NCBI RefSeq assembly: GCF_004310685.1
Contig: NZ_SISG01000001.1
Location: 2,480,001-2,544,000, forward strand
DNA: 64,000 bases
From: Glaciihabitans arcticus
Lineage (GTDB): Bacteria; Actinomycetota; Actinomycetes; Actinomycetales; Microbacteriaceae
Direction: 5' to 3'
Shown: positions 9,453 through 18,071 of the stretch, in pieces
How positions within the stretch are numbered: the stretch's first letter is position 1
How the letters are laid out: each line of letters begins with the position of its first letter
Translations under genes and position numbers: made by a program
Notes under the pieces: generated by a model
What the model saw: the letters and a program-made list of their open reading frames with translations, nothing else
Told to the model about the DNA's origin: nothing
Database searches by the model: none

Positions 9453-10289
9453 ATGCGCGTAGCCACCTACAACATCAACTCGATCCGCAGCCGGCACGCT
9501 CGTGCCATCGACTGGATGGTGCGCGAGGAGATCGACGTCGTCGCCTTCCAGGAGACCAAGTGCAAGCCCGAGCAGTTTCCGGTCGAGGCCTTTGAGGAGG
9601 CCGGCTACGAGATCGTCTCGCACGGCCTCAGCCAGTGGAACGGTGTCGCCTTCGCGTCGCGCCTGCCGATGAGCGATGTCGAGATCAACTTCCCGGGCCA
9701 GCCCGGATTCCTCAAGGGCGCTGAAGGCCCCGACCAGCCGCAGGAGGCCCGCGCCATCGGCGTGACCGTCGACGGCGTACGCCTCTGGAGCCTCTACGTT
9801 CCGAACGGCCGTGCGCTCGGAGACCCGCACCTCGCCTACAAGCTCGACTGGCTCGAGAAGCTGCGCACCGCGACGAGCGAGTGGATGACGCAGAACCCGG
9901 GGCTCCCGATCGCGCTGATGGGTGACTTCAACATCATCCCGACCGATGAAGACAACGGCGACCCGACCATCATCGTCGGGGAGTCGACTCACGTCTCACC
10001 CGAAGAGCGCGCGTCCTTCGCCGCCTTCGCCGACATCGGGCTGATGGACACGGTGCGACCGCTCGTCCCGACCGGGTACACCTACTGGGACTACAAGCAG
10101 CTGCGCTTCCCGCGCAACGAGGGTGTGCGCATCGACTTCATCCTCGGCAACCAGGAGTTCGCCGACCTCGTCACGGCAGCCGGCATCCACCGCGAGGAGC
10201 GCAAGGGCGACGGTCCGAGCGACCACGTTCCCGTCGTCGTCGACCTCGAGATCGCGGGCGATGACGACGACCGCCCGATGTTCCTCTAA
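9453..10289 (+). CDS. xth: Exodeoxyribonuclease III / AP endonuclease
   Basis: This 278-residue protein belongs to the ExoIII branch of the EEP nucleases, which cleave abasic sites and trim 3' blocked ends in base-excision repair. Visible active-site motifs are NINSIR (7-12), QETK with Glu34, GDFNI in the middle, and the C-terminal SDHVPV catalytic Asp-His. The length is normal for the family. It is transcribed divergently from pyrE across about 70 bp and ends 4 nt before the convergent AEC transporter gene. Confidence 0.92.
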   Translation: MRVATYNINSIRSRHARAIDWMVREEIDVVAFQETKCKPEQFPVEAFEEAGYEIVSHGLSQWNGVAFASRLPMSDVEINFPGQPGFLKGAEGPDQPQEARAIGVTVDGVRLWSLYVPNGRALGDPHLAYKLDWLEKLRTATSEWMTQNPGLPIALMGDFNIIPTDEDNGDPTIIVGESTHVSPEERASFAAFADIGLMDTVRPLVPTGYTYWDYKQLRFPRNEGVRIDFILGNQEFADLVTAAGIHREERKGDGPSDHVPVVVDLEIAGDDDDRPMFL

Positions 10290-10293
10290 AGGG

Positions 10294-11220
10294 TCACACG
10301 GCGAGCAAGGCGGCGACACCGACGAGGATCGGCACCGCACCCACCGTGGTGAGCAGGATGACGTCCCTCGACACCACCTGCCCGTGGTTGTAGCGCTGCG
10401 CGTAGACGAAGATGTTCTGCGCCGTGGGCAGCGCCGCCAGCACGACGACGACGAACAGCTGTTCGCCGTCCATCCCGAACACAAAGCGCCCGAAGAGCCA
10501 GGCGATCAGGGGCATTACGGCCAGCTTGATCGCGGTCGCCAGCAGCACGTCGCGGCGGTCGCTGCCGGGCGCGAGAGGGCGCTGGCCGTGCAGCGACATT
10601 CCGAAGTTGATGAGCACGAGGGGTACAGCCGCAGCTCCGACGATGCGGAACGGCTCCATGATCTCGGCCGGGATCTCGAGCTGGGCGATCGCCACGAGGG
10701 CGCCGAGGGCCGACCCGATGATGAGCGGGTTCGTGAAGGGCTTGAGCAGGATGCGCCAGATCGGTCCGCCCCGACCGTTGGTCGAGACATCCAGGACCGT
10801 CAGGGCGATCGGGGCCAGCACCAGCAGCTGGAAGAGGATGACCGGCGCCGACCAGGCGGGATCGCCGAGCACGTAGACCGCGACGGGGATGCCGATGTTG
10901 TTGGCGTTGACGTAGCCGGCTGAGAGCGCGCCGATGACGGCCTCCGGCAGGCTGCGCCTGAACACGAGCAGCGCGATGCCGAGGAACAGCAGGCAGGCGA
11001 GGACCGCCGCGATGCTCGAGACGGCGAGCATCGACGAGAACAGCACGTGCACGTCGGAGTCGGCCAGCACCGTGAACAGCAGGCACGGCGAGAGGACGAA
11101 GAAGGTGAACCGGCTGATCACGTGCGGAGCCGTGTCGCCGAGCACACCGGAGCGGCCGGTCAGATAGCCGATCAAGATGACGGTCCCGATGATGGCGAAC
11201 CCGATCAGAACCCCCTGCAT
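10294..11220 (-). CDS. AEC-family (auxin efflux carrier-like) permease
   Basis: 308 residues, almost wholly hydrophobic, with about 9-10 predicted membrane helices in two halves and a polar central stretch. A conserved NANNIGIPV motif near residue 108 and an LPTAQN-type motif near the C-terminus are typical of the AEC/BART carriers that move small organic anions; the substrate is unknown. The ATG at 11220 follows CAGGAT by 6 nt. It diverges from the hydrolase gene at 11259 and has no partner genes. Confidence 0.8.
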   Translation of the reverse strand: MQGVLIGFAIIGTVILIGYLTGRSGVLGDTAPHVISRFTFFVLSPCLLFTVLADSDVHVLFSSMLAVSSIAAVLACLLFLGIALLVFRRSLPEAVIGALSAGYVNANNIGIPVAVYVLGDPAWSAPVILFQLLVLAPIALTVLDVSTNGRGGPIWRILLKPFTNPLIIGSALGALVAIAQLEIPAEIMEPFRIVGAAAVPLVLINFGMSLHGQRPLAPGSDRRDVLLATAIKLAVMPLIAWLFGRFVFGMDGEQLFVVVVLAALPTAQNIFVYAQRYNHGQVVSRDVILLTTVGAVPILVGVAALLAV

Positions 11221-11226
11221 CCTTCA

Positions 11227-11232
11227 ATCCTG
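11227..11232 (-). promoter_or_regulatory. Leaderless -10 box for the AEC permease
   Basis: CAGGAT on the minus strand, 6 nt before the ATG at 11220. Confidence 0.4.
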
Positions 11233-11246
11233 CCCCACCCCGCGGG

Positions 11247-11252
11247 TAGCGT
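11247..11252 (+). promoter_or_regulatory. Leaderless -10 box for the alpha/beta hydrolase
   Basis: TAGCGT lies 6 nt before the ATG at 11259. Confidence 0.55.
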
Positions 11253-11258
11253 TGTCCT

Positions 11259-12074
11259 ATGCCCTACCTCGAACTCTCCGGCGCCCGCCTGTACTACGAG
11301 ACGGCGGGAACCCCCGGCAGCCCGGCGCTGCTACTGATTCACGCAGGCATCGCGAACCTGCGCATGTGGGACCCGCAGGTCGAGGCGCTCGCCGCCGGCC
11401 ACCACGTCATCCGCTTCGATACTCGCGGCTACGGACTCACCGAGTCGCAGGATGTGCTGTTCTCCAACCGCGCCGACGCGATCGCCCTGCTCGACGAGCT
11501 CGGTGTTTCACGTGCAACGTTGATCGGCTGCTCGCGCGGCGGATCGATCGCCATCGACACGGCGCTCGAGTTCCCGACGCGCGTGGCGGGACTCGTCACC
11601 ATCGGCTCGGGGCCGAGCGGCCACCCCGCCGTCGACCTGACCGACCGCGAGGAGGAGCTGTTCACGGCCCTCGACGAGGTCGAGGAATCCGGAGACTGGG
11701 AGAAGCTGCTGCGCCTCGAAGCCGAGCTCTGGGACTTCGGGCCGCTGCGCGAGGCTGAGGATCTCGCGCCGACCTTTGTTCTCAAGGCCTACGAGCTGAA
11801 CCTCGCCAACCTCCCGCGCACGGGCGAGGCGCCCATGCCGATCCCCCTCGACCCGCCAGCGTACGGTCGCGTCGATGCGATCGCCGTGCCGACGCTGGTC
11901 ATCGTCGGCGACCACGACATCACCCCCGCGATCGTGCAGTACGAGTACCTGCTGTCGTCGATTCCGGATGCCGCGGGCATCCGTTACCCCGATGCAGCTC
12001 ATATCCCGAGCGTCGAGCACCCGGAGCGCGTCGAGTGGGATCTCCTGCACTGGCTGGAGCTGCACAACCTCTGA
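11259..12074 (+). CDS. Alpha/beta-fold hydrolase
   Basis: 271 residues with the classic hydrolase layout. An oxyanion segment LLIHAG is near residues 25-30, the nucleophile elbow G-C-S-R-G-G is near 89-94, a late acid follows VIVGDHD, and the His is in the terminal HIPSVEHPE segment. It resembles 3-oxoadipate enol-lactonase-like and haloperoxidase-like esterases, but no pathway genes are nearby, so the substrate stays open. Cytosolic, with no signal peptide. Confidence 0.8.
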   Translation: MPYLELSGARLYYETAGTPGSPALLLIHAGIANLRMWDPQVEALAAGHHVIRFDTRGYGLTESQDVLFSNRADAIALLDELGVSRATLIGCSRGGSIAIDTALEFPTRVAGLVTIGSGPSGHPAVDLTDREEELFTALDEVEESGDWEKLLRLEAELWDFGPLREAEDLAPTFVLKAYELNLANLPRTGEAPMPIPLDPPAYGRVDAIAVPTLVIVGDHDITPAIVQYEYLLSSIPDAAGIRYPDAAHIPSVEHPERVEWDLLHWLELHNL

Positions 12075-12198
12075 TCCGGCACGGATCGCCACCGGTCGCG
12101 CATTCGCGCAACTTTCCCGCGTGAGCTGCAACCAAACGCCACGATTCGCCGAATAGCCTTGGGGGGACGCCCAATTTCAGCCGGATCGGAGGTTAGCC

Positions 12199-13566
12199 AT
12201 GTCCAACGCCACTACAACAGCAGAAGCGATTGTCGGAGAACCCGAGGTCGTCGAGGACGCAGCATGGCTCGCGCTCAAGGCCGCCGCAACGGCCCTGCAG
12301 GCTTCCCAAATGCAGGACGGATCGATCCCCGACGATACGACTCACGCTGAGAACCGAGGGCACGTCGAGACGATCACGCGATCGATCCTGCATTTGGCAC
12401 AATACTTCCCGCACGACGAGGCGTACCTGAACGCCCTCGTTGTGGACTTCGACCGCTGGGTCGCCGAGGGCTTCGGGGTTCCCGACTTCCTGGACTCGTT
12501 GAACGCCTTCCAGCCGCAGCTCGATCGTGTCGACGGACTGCAGCACCTCGTCGTGTTCCCGATGAACACCCAGAACGGCAGCACCTCGAAGCTCGTCGAG
12601 GCCGTGCTGATCGAGGTCATCTGGCCCGAGTTCGTCGACGCGCTCGAGCAGGGCGCGTACTCGAACGCGCTGTTCGTGCCGATCCGCTTCCTCGACTTCA
12701 CCGCCGGCTACGACACCAACTCGGCGGTGCTGTTCCCGGAGACCGTGGCGATGCGCAGCGTCCCCACCTTCACCTGGGGCGCGATCTTCGCCGACCGCGA
12801 GGCCGCGCGCTTCCGCGCCGTGCTGCGCGCCGCCGCCGACATCACGAAGCTCGAACTTCCGGATGACGCGGCTCGCCTCCTCGACGACCAGAAGCTGGCC
12901 GAAGAGACCTTCGTGATGTGGGACCTCATCCACGACCGCACCCACATGCGCGGCGACCTGCCGTTCGACCCCTTTATGATCAAGCAGCGGATGCCGTTCT
13001 TCCTCTACTCGCTCGAGGAGCTGCGCTGCGACCTGACGGCGTTCCGCGAGTCGGTTCGCCTCGAGCGCGCGGAAGGCACCGACCCGGTGACCCGCGAGCA
13101 CGCGAAGCTCGTGCAGTACGCGGTGATCTTCGACCGTATCTTCCGCTTTGCGATCACCGGCAGCCGGGTGCGCAATTACGACGGCCTCGGTGGACAGCTG
13201 CTGTTCGCGTGGATGCACCAGCATCACGTGCTGCACTGGACCGACACCCGCCTCACGATCGACTGGCCGAACGTCGCCGATGTGGTCGTCGCCCTCGGCA
13301 CCGAGATCGAGGAGCTGTACTGGCGTTCGATCGACCGCCCCAAGATGGCGCACTGGCTGGCGGCCTATGCGATGGTCACGAAGACCGTGACGCCGCATCC
13401 CGCATCGAAGTGGGCGCGCGGGCTGCCCGACGAGATCCTGGCCGGACCGCCCAAGGGGCTGACCGACCAGGTGCTGGATGACGAGTTCCCGCTCTCGATG
13501 TTCTACGAAGCCCTCTCGAAGAAGATGGCCACGGTGATCGAGTCGACTGAGGGTATTACGGCCTAG
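12199..13566 (+). CDS. DUF6421-like protein with a His/Asp/Glu-rich motif
   Basis: 455 residues, no signal peptide or membrane helix. The ATG at 12199 follows a strong Shine-Dalgarno sequence (GGAGG, spaced 6 nt). I recognise it as resembling the uncharacterised actinobacterial family annotated DUF6421, from memory and with moderate certainty. A striking stretch near residues 240-280 reads WDLIHDRTHMRGDLPFDPF followed by EELRCDL; His, Asp and Glu spaced this way often bind metal, so a metalloenzyme is possible but unproven. It stands alone. Its TAG stop overlaps the stop of the convergent SDR gene inside CTAG. Confidence 0.6.
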   Translation: MSNATTTAEAIVGEPEVVEDAAWLALKAAATALQASQMQDGSIPDDTTHAENRGHVETITRSILHLAQYFPHDEAYLNALVVDFDRWVAEGFGVPDFLDSLNAFQPQLDRVDGLQHLVVFPMNTQNGSTSKLVEAVLIEVIWPEFVDALEQGAYSNALFVPIRFLDFTAGYDTNSAVLFPETVAMRSVPTFTWGAIFADREAARFRAVLRAAADITKLELPDDAARLLDDQKLAEETFVMWDLIHDRTHMRGDLPFDPFMIKQRMPFFLYSLEELRCDLTAFRESVRLERAEGTDPVTREHAKLVQYAVIFDRIFRFAITGSRVRNYDGLGGQLLFAWMHQHHVLHWTDTRLTIDWPNVADVVVALGTEIEELYWRSIDRPKMAHWLAAYAMVTKTVTPHPASKWARGLPDEILAGPPKGLTDQVLDDEFPLSMFYEALSKKMATVIESTEGITA

Positions 13567-14459
13567 GGCGTGTAATACCCGCTCGCGATGTCGGCGAGCA
13601 GCCCCGGCGCGACCGGCTCCCAGCCGAGGCGCTCCCGCGTCAGCAGGCTCGACGCTGGGGTGTCGAGGGCGAAGAAACGTCCCACCCAGCCGAAGCGTTC
13701 GCCTGCTGCGTCGGGATGAATCGACTCGACCGGAAGCCCGAGCGCCGAGCCGACGGCTTCCGCCACGTCCTTCGTCGCGATCCCCTCTTCGGCCACGACA
13801 TGCACGACGGATCCGGGCGTTGCCCCCTCGAGCGCAAGCGCGACGAGTTCGGCGGCATCGGCGCGGTTCACGGCCGGCCAGCGGTTGGCGCCGTCGCCGA
13901 TGTAGGCGGACTGTCCCGACCGCACCGCAGCCTGGGCGATCGTCGCGATAAACCCGTGGTCGCCACCGGGGCCGTGCACGGTCGGGGCGAATCGCAGCGC
14001 AACGGAGCGCACCCCGCGGTCGGCGAATGACAGCGCGAGGTTCTCGCCGCCCCCGCGCATGGAGTCGGGTCCTTCACTCGGGTTGCGGTCGTTCTCGGTG
14101 GTGATTCGTCCGGGAGTCAGCCCCGCGGCGCCCGATGCCAGCAGCAGGGGACGGTCGGATCCCGCGAGCACGTCGCCGAAGGCCTCCAGCACGGCGCGGT
14201 CGGTGCGACCCGACGCGGCCATGTCGCTGTAGTCGTGCTTGAACCCGAGGTGCACCACGCCGTCGGAGGCGGCCGCGCCGGTGCGCAGGCTGTCCAGGTC
14301 GTCGAGGCTTCCGGCGTGCGGGGTGATTCCGGCGGCGGTCAGCGCGGCCGCCGACTGCTCGGATCGCGCGAGCCCGGTCACTTCGTGGCCCCGCTCGATG
14401 AGGGCCGCCGCGGTTGCCGAGCCGATCCAGCCCGATGCCCCGGTCATAAAGATTCTCAT
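13563..14459 (-). CDS. NAD(P)-dependent epimerase/dehydratase-like SDR
   Basis: 298 residues of the extended/atypical short-chain dehydrogenase type. The N-terminal Rossmann motif TGASGWIGSATA (6-17) binds NAD(P), followed by the LARSEQSA stretch. The canonical YxxxK is not obvious, which fits the atypical NAD(P)-binding group. The substrate is unknown. A TetR regulator is divergent across 78 bp with a palindrome between the two starts, so this gene is probably repressed by that regulator. The ATG at 14459 has GGAG 7 nt upstream, so unlike many neighbours it is not leaderless. Confidence 0.75.
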   Translation of the reverse strand: MRIFMTGASGWIGSATAAALIERGHEVTGLARSEQSAAALTAAGITPHAGSLDDLDSLRTGAAASDGVVHLGFKHDYSDMAASGRTDRAVLEAFGDVLAGSDRPLLLASGAAGLTPGRITTENDRNPSEGPDSMRGGGENLALSFADRGVRSVALRFAPTVHGPGGDHGFIATIAQAAVRSGQSAYIGDGANRWPAVNRADAAELVALALEGATPGSVVHVVAEEGIATKDVAEAVGSALGLPVESIHPDAAGERFGWVGRFFALDTPASSLLTRERLGWEPVAPGLLADIASGYYTP

Positions 14460-14475
14460 GGTGTTACTCCTTCAA

Positions 14476-14490
14476 TGTCAGTGACTGACA
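14476..14490. promoter_or_regulatory. 15-bp palindromic operator candidate between SDR and tetR
   Basis: TGTCAGT-G-ACTGACA is a perfect inverted repeat. It lies just downstream of a minus-strand TATGGT (14493-14498), where transcription of the SDR gene would start. Two more TGTCA half-sites in direct orientation are at 14507-14511 and 14517-14521, immediately before the TAGGAT box of the tetR gene. This is a natural arrangement for autorepression and SDR repression. Confidence 0.65.
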
Positions 14491-14525
14491 TCACCATAGC
14501 ACGTCATGTCAGTTCCTGTCATCAG

Positions 14526-14531
14526 TAGGAT
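14526..14531 (+). promoter_or_regulatory. Leaderless -10 box for the TetR regulator
   Basis: TAGGAT lies 6 nt before the ATG at 14538, directly after a TGTCA half-site. Confidence 0.55.
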
Positions 14532-14537
14532 GGACGC

Positions 14538-15098
14538 ATGGCACGCTGGGAACCGGACGCACGAGCGCGACTCGCCAATGCCGCGCTCGACCTGTATCTC
14601 GAGCGGGGCTTCGAGCCGACGACGGTCACCGACATCGCGCAGCGCGCGGGAGTGACCGAGCGCACGTTCTTCCGCCACTTCGCCGACAAGCGCGAGGTGC
14701 TGTTCGACGGCACCAATGCTTTGCAGGAGGGTGTGCTCGAAGCGATCGCCAGTGCGACGGAGGGCACAGCTTTCGATATCGCGGGGAGCGCACTCGTGCT
14801 GGGCAGCGCGTTCCTCGAGGAGCGCGGCGAGTTCGCGGGTCGTCGCACGCGGGCGATCCTGGCCAATCCTGAGCTGCACGAACGCGAGCTGCTCAAGCTC
14901 GCCCGTCTTTCGAGCGCCATCGCCGGCGCCCTGCAAGCCCGAGGAACGCCCGCGATGAGTGCGCGCCTTGCGGCCGAGGCAGCGGTCGCGGCGTTCAGCG
15001 CGGGATTCGAGCGCTGGTCTAGTGGCGTGAAGTCTCCCGCGCTCGCGGAGTGCATCGAGGCGGCCCTGGCGGAGATGCGCGAGATCGTCGGCGGGTAG
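14538..15098 (+). CDS. TetR/AcrR-family transcriptional regulator
   Basis: 186 residues. The N-terminal helix-turn-helix is typical: LYLERGFEPTTVTDIAQ, then AGVTERTFFRHFADKREVLF at about 25-55. The C-terminal ligand-binding domain is helical and less conserved. Its only divergent neighbour is the SDR gene and their shared spacer carries a TGTCAGT palindrome, so autoregulation plus control of the SDR is the simplest reading. The inducer cannot be inferred. Confidence 0.88.
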   Translation: MARWEPDARARLANAALDLYLERGFEPTTVTDIAQRAGVTERTFFRHFADKREVLFDGTNALQEGVLEAIASATEGTAFDIAGSALVLGSAFLEERGEFAGRRTRAILANPELHERELLKLARLSSAIAGALQARGTPAMSARLAAEAAVAAFSAGFERWSSGVKSPALAECIEAALAEMREIVGG

Positions 15099-15145
15099 CG
15101 GGCCGCTTCCCCCGCGCGAGGGAGGCCGGCGCCGCGTTCGCTCGA

Positions 15146-15151
15146 TAGCGT
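15146..15151 (+). promoter_or_regulatory. Leaderless -10 box for the histidine kinase operon
   Basis: TAGCGT lies 7 nt before the ATG at 15159. Confidence 0.55.
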
Positions 15152-15158
15152 TGAACCC

Positions 15159-16433
15159 ATGACCATCGAGTGGACGCGGCCCCGACCGACCCCGACGGCG
15201 TACCGACGCGACGTCATCGGCGCCGCACTTCTGGGCGTGGGCGCCGCGGTGTCGGCCCTGCTCTACCAGCGGCTCGGCATGTACGAGGATCCCGCACCGA
15301 TCTGGCTCACCGTCGTGGCTCTCGCAACTCTCACCCTGCCTCTCGCTGCACGACGACGATTCCCGGTGACCGTCGCGTTTGTGGTGACCGCCGGCTTCTT
15401 TGTCGGACAGCAGTTCGCCGTGCCCGAGTTCCTCATCACCAACATCGCCCTGTTCGTGGCGATCTACTCGATCGGTGCGTGGACCAGCAACCGCCGCGTG
15501 GCCTTCTTCGTGCGCACCGGCATCATCGTCGGCATGTTCATCTGGGTCTTCGTGAGCCTCGTGGTCACCGCGAGCGATCCCGACCTGCTGCCCGGCTTCT
15601 CCCGCTCCGGCGTCTTCTCGCAGCTCGCCTCGTGGTCGATCATCAATGTGCTGACCAACGTGCTCTACTTCGGCGGCGCCTACTACTTCGGCAACTCCGC
15701 CTTCGCCGCCGCCCGCAGCCGTGCGGAACTCGAGGCCCGCACCCTCGAACTCGCCGCCGAGCGGGAGCACTCGGCCGATCAGGCCGTCACCCTCGACCGT
15801 GTGCGCATCGCCCGCGAACTGCACGATGTCGTCGCGCATCACGTGTCCCTCATGGGAGTGCAGGCGGGTGCCGCGCGGCGCGTGCTGTCGACGGATCCGG
15901 AGCAGGCCGCGGCATCCCTCGCCACCATCGAGCAGAGTGCGCGCAGCGCGGTCGACGAGTTGCACCGCATGCTTGCCACCCTGCGTGATCCCGGCGAGAT
16001 TCGGGATGACGATGCCGCAAGCACCAGCTCCTCCACTCGCGGCGTCGACCAGCTGCCCGAACTCGTCGCCGAGACGTCGGCGGCCGGCGTACCCGCCACG
16101 CTCACGATCGTCGGCGAGGTCGCACCGGTCTCCTCGGTGGTCGGCTTCACCCTGTACCGCATCGCGCAGGAGGCTCTCACGAATACGCGCAAGCACGGCG
16201 GTGCCTCCACGTCGGTCGACGTGCGGCTGCGCTACCTCGACGACGCCGTCGAGGTGGAGGTGTCCGATACCGGGGTCGGCCGAAAGCTCATCCCGACCGG
16301 CATCGGTCACGGCCAGCGCGGCATGCTCGAGCGCGTCGCTGCGGTCGGGGGCACCCTGCAGTTCGGGCCGAGACCGCGCGGCGGCTACCTCGTGCGCGCG
16401 AACATCCCGCTCGCGGGAACGGTGACGACGTGA
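15159..16433 (+). CDS. Sensor histidine kinase (HisKA_3, NarL type)
   Basis: 424 residues. Four to five N-terminal membrane helices (about residues 25-190) carry no large extracellular domain, so the sensor is probably intramembrane. A short coiled segment leads to the dimerisation helix with the phospho-accepting His222 in ARELHDVVAHHVSLMG. The HATPase_c domain follows, with an N box (YRIAQEALTNTRKH) and a DTGVG motif. The stop overlaps the response-regulator start by 4 nt. The four-gene operon it heads resembles BceS/LiaS-like systems in which a kinase-regulator pair controls an ABC exporter for drugs or envelope stress; that role is inferred. Confidence 0.88.
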   Translation: MTIEWTRPRPTPTAYRRDVIGAALLGVGAAVSALLYQRLGMYEDPAPIWLTVVALATLTLPLAARRRFPVTVAFVVTAGFFVGQQFAVPEFLITNIALFVAIYSIGAWTSNRRVAFFVRTGIIVGMFIWVFVSLVVTASDPDLLPGFSRSGVFSQLASWSIINVLTNVLYFGGAYYFGNSAFAAARSRAELEARTLELAAEREHSADQAVTLDRVRIARELHDVVAHHVSLMGVQAGAARRVLSTDPEQAAASLATIEQSARSAVDELHRMLATLRDPGEIRDDDAASTSSSTRGVDQLPELVAETSAAGVPATLTIVGEVAPVSSVVGFTLYRIAQEALTNTRKHGGASTSVDVRLRYLDDAVEVEVSDTGVGRKLIPTGIGHGQRGMLERVAAVGGTLQFGPRPRGGYLVRANIPLAGTVTT

Positions 16434-17116
16434 CCCGCGTCCTACTGGTCGACGACCAGGAACTCGTGCGCGCCGGCTTCCGCATCATCCTGCAGAGCGA
16501 GCCCGGCCTCGAGGTCGTCGGCGAGGCGGCCGACGGGGCGAGCGCCATCCGTCTCGCTGGCGAGCTGCAGCCCGACGTCATCTGCATGGACGTCCAGATG
16601 CCCGGCATGGACGGCCTGCAGGCGACCCGGGCCATCGTCGGCGACAGCTCGATCGCGGCCCGCATCCTGATTCTGACGACCTTCGATCGCGACGATTACC
16701 TGTTCGAGGCGCTGGCCGCCGGGGCGAGCGGGTTCCTGCTCAAGACCGCGAGCCCCGAAGACCTGGTCGCGGCGGTCGAGGTGCTGGCCCGCGGCGACGC
16801 GCTGCTCTCGCCGGCCGTCACGCGCCGGGTCATCGAGCAGTTCAGTCCGGACACCGTGCGGGATATCCCTGCCGCCCGCTCCACCCTGCCCGACCTGACC
16901 GAACGGGAGACCGAGGTGCTCGCGCTGCTCGCCCGCGGTCTGTCCAACACCGAGATCGCCGGCACCCTGTTCGTCGGCGAGGCGACGGTCAAGACGCACG
17001 TCTCCAACCTGCTCGCCAAGCTCGGCGTGCGCGACCGGATCCAGGCCGTGGTCTTCGCCTACGAGAACGGATTCGCCGTGCGCGGCGGGGGCACTCCGCC
17101 TTCCGGGGGAGCCTGA
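16430..17116 (+). CDS. NarL/LuxR-family response regulator
   Basis: 228 residues. The receiver domain (1-120) has the acidic pair DD near residue 8-9, the phospho-acceptor Asp54 in CMDVQMPG, the Thr of LTTFD, and the Lys of FLLKTAS. The C-terminal LuxR helix-turn-helix (about 150-215) reads LTEREVLALLARGLSN-like, then VKTHVSNLLAKLGVRDR. The GTG start overlaps the kinase stop (GTGA), so it is the cognate partner. It likely controls the operon itself, including the ABC genes downstream. Confidence 0.9.
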   Translation: MTRVLLVDDQELVRAGFRIILQSEPGLEVVGEAADGASAIRLAGELQPDVICMDVQMPGMDGLQATRAIVGDSSIAARILILTTFDRDDYLFEALAAGASGFLLKTASPEDLVAAVEVLARGDALLSPAVTRRVIEQFSPDTVRDIPAARSTLPDLTERETEVLALLARGLSNTEIAGTLFVGEATVKTHVSNLLAKLGVRDRIQAVVFAYENGFAVRGGGTPPSGGA

Positions 17117-17186
17117 TAAACCGTCGCCCGGGGGAGGCCTACGCAAGAAGGTCTCCGTAGCGTGGAACCAGACACCAGGAGGTTCC

Positions 17187-18071
17187 ATGCTCGAGATCCA
17201 GGCAGTATCGAGGTCGTTCGGCGACCGGAAGGTGCTCGACGACGTGTCGTTCGCCGTTCGGGGCGGGCGCATGACCGGGTTCGTCGGCGGCAACGGCGCC
17301 GGCAAAACGACGACCATGCGCGTGATCCTGGGGGTGCTGCAGCCCGATACGGGTTCGGTCAGCCTCGACGGTTCGCCCATCACCGCGGCGGATCGCACGC
17401 GCATCGGCTACATGCCGGAGGAGCGCGGCCTCTACCCGAAGATGAAGGTGCACGAACAGATCGTCTACCTCGGGCGGCTGCACGGGATGTCGACAGCGCT
17501 GGCCCGCGAAAGCGCATCAGCCCTGCTCGAGCGCCTCGGCCTCGGCGAGCGCCTGAACGACACCGTCGAGAGCCTCTCTCTCGGAAACCAGCAGCGCGCG
17601 CAGATCGCTGCGGCCCTCGTGCACAATCCCGAGGTGCTTGTACTCGACGAGCCGTTCTCCGGACTCGACCCGATCGCGGTCGAGACAGTCTCCTCGGTCA
17701 TCAAGGACTACGCCGCGAACGGTGCCCCCGTGCTGTTCTCCTCGCACCAGCTCGACATCGTCGAGCGGCTCTGCGACGACCTCGTGGTCATCGCCGGCGG
17801 CCAGATCCGGGCGAGCGGATCCCGCGAGGGTCTGCGCGAGCAGCACTCCACCCCGCGCTTCGAACTGCAGCTCGATGGCGACGCGGGCTGGATCCGTACC
17901 GAGCCGGGTGTGACGGTGGTCGAGTTCGACGGGGGCTACGCGCTCTTCGACGTCGATGATCCGACGACCGCCCAACGCGTGCTGCAGCGGGCGATCGCTA
18001 CCGCGCCCGTGCTGCACTTCTCCCCCGTCACCCCCACGCTGTCCCAGATCTTCAAGGAGGTCATCCAGTGA
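17187..18071 (+). CDS. ABC transporter ATP-binding protein
   Basis: 294 residues with a complete nucleotide-binding domain: Walker A GGNGAGKTT (about 36-44), Q-loop/structural region, signature LSLGNQQR (a variant of LSGGQ), Walker B VLVLDEPFSGLD, and switch His in LFSSHQLD. A C-terminal ~80-residue extension matches the DUF4162 tail of exporters of the NatA/drug-resistance type. The ATG is 7 nt after AGGAGG-like CAGGAGG. The stop overlaps the permease start (GTGA). Confidence 0.9.
   Translation: MLEIQAVSRSFGDRKVLDDVSFAVRGGRMTGFVGGNGAGKTTTMRVILGVLQPDTGSVSLDGSPITAADRTRIGYMPEERGLYPKMKVHEQIVYLGRLHGMSTALARESASALLERLGLGERLNDTVESLSLGNQQRAQIAAALVHNPEVLVLDEPFSGLDPIAVETVSSVIKDYAANGAPVLFSSHQLDIVERLCDDLVVIAGGQIRASGSREGLREQHSTPRFELQLDGDAGWIRTEPGVTVVEFDGGYALFDVDDPTTAQRVLQRAIATAPVLHFSPVTPTLSQIFKEVIQ

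Noticed and set aside
14478-16310. 610-codon minus-strand frame
   Set aside because: Antisense to the TetR and histidine kinase genes; no motifs, extreme His/Arg/Gly content.
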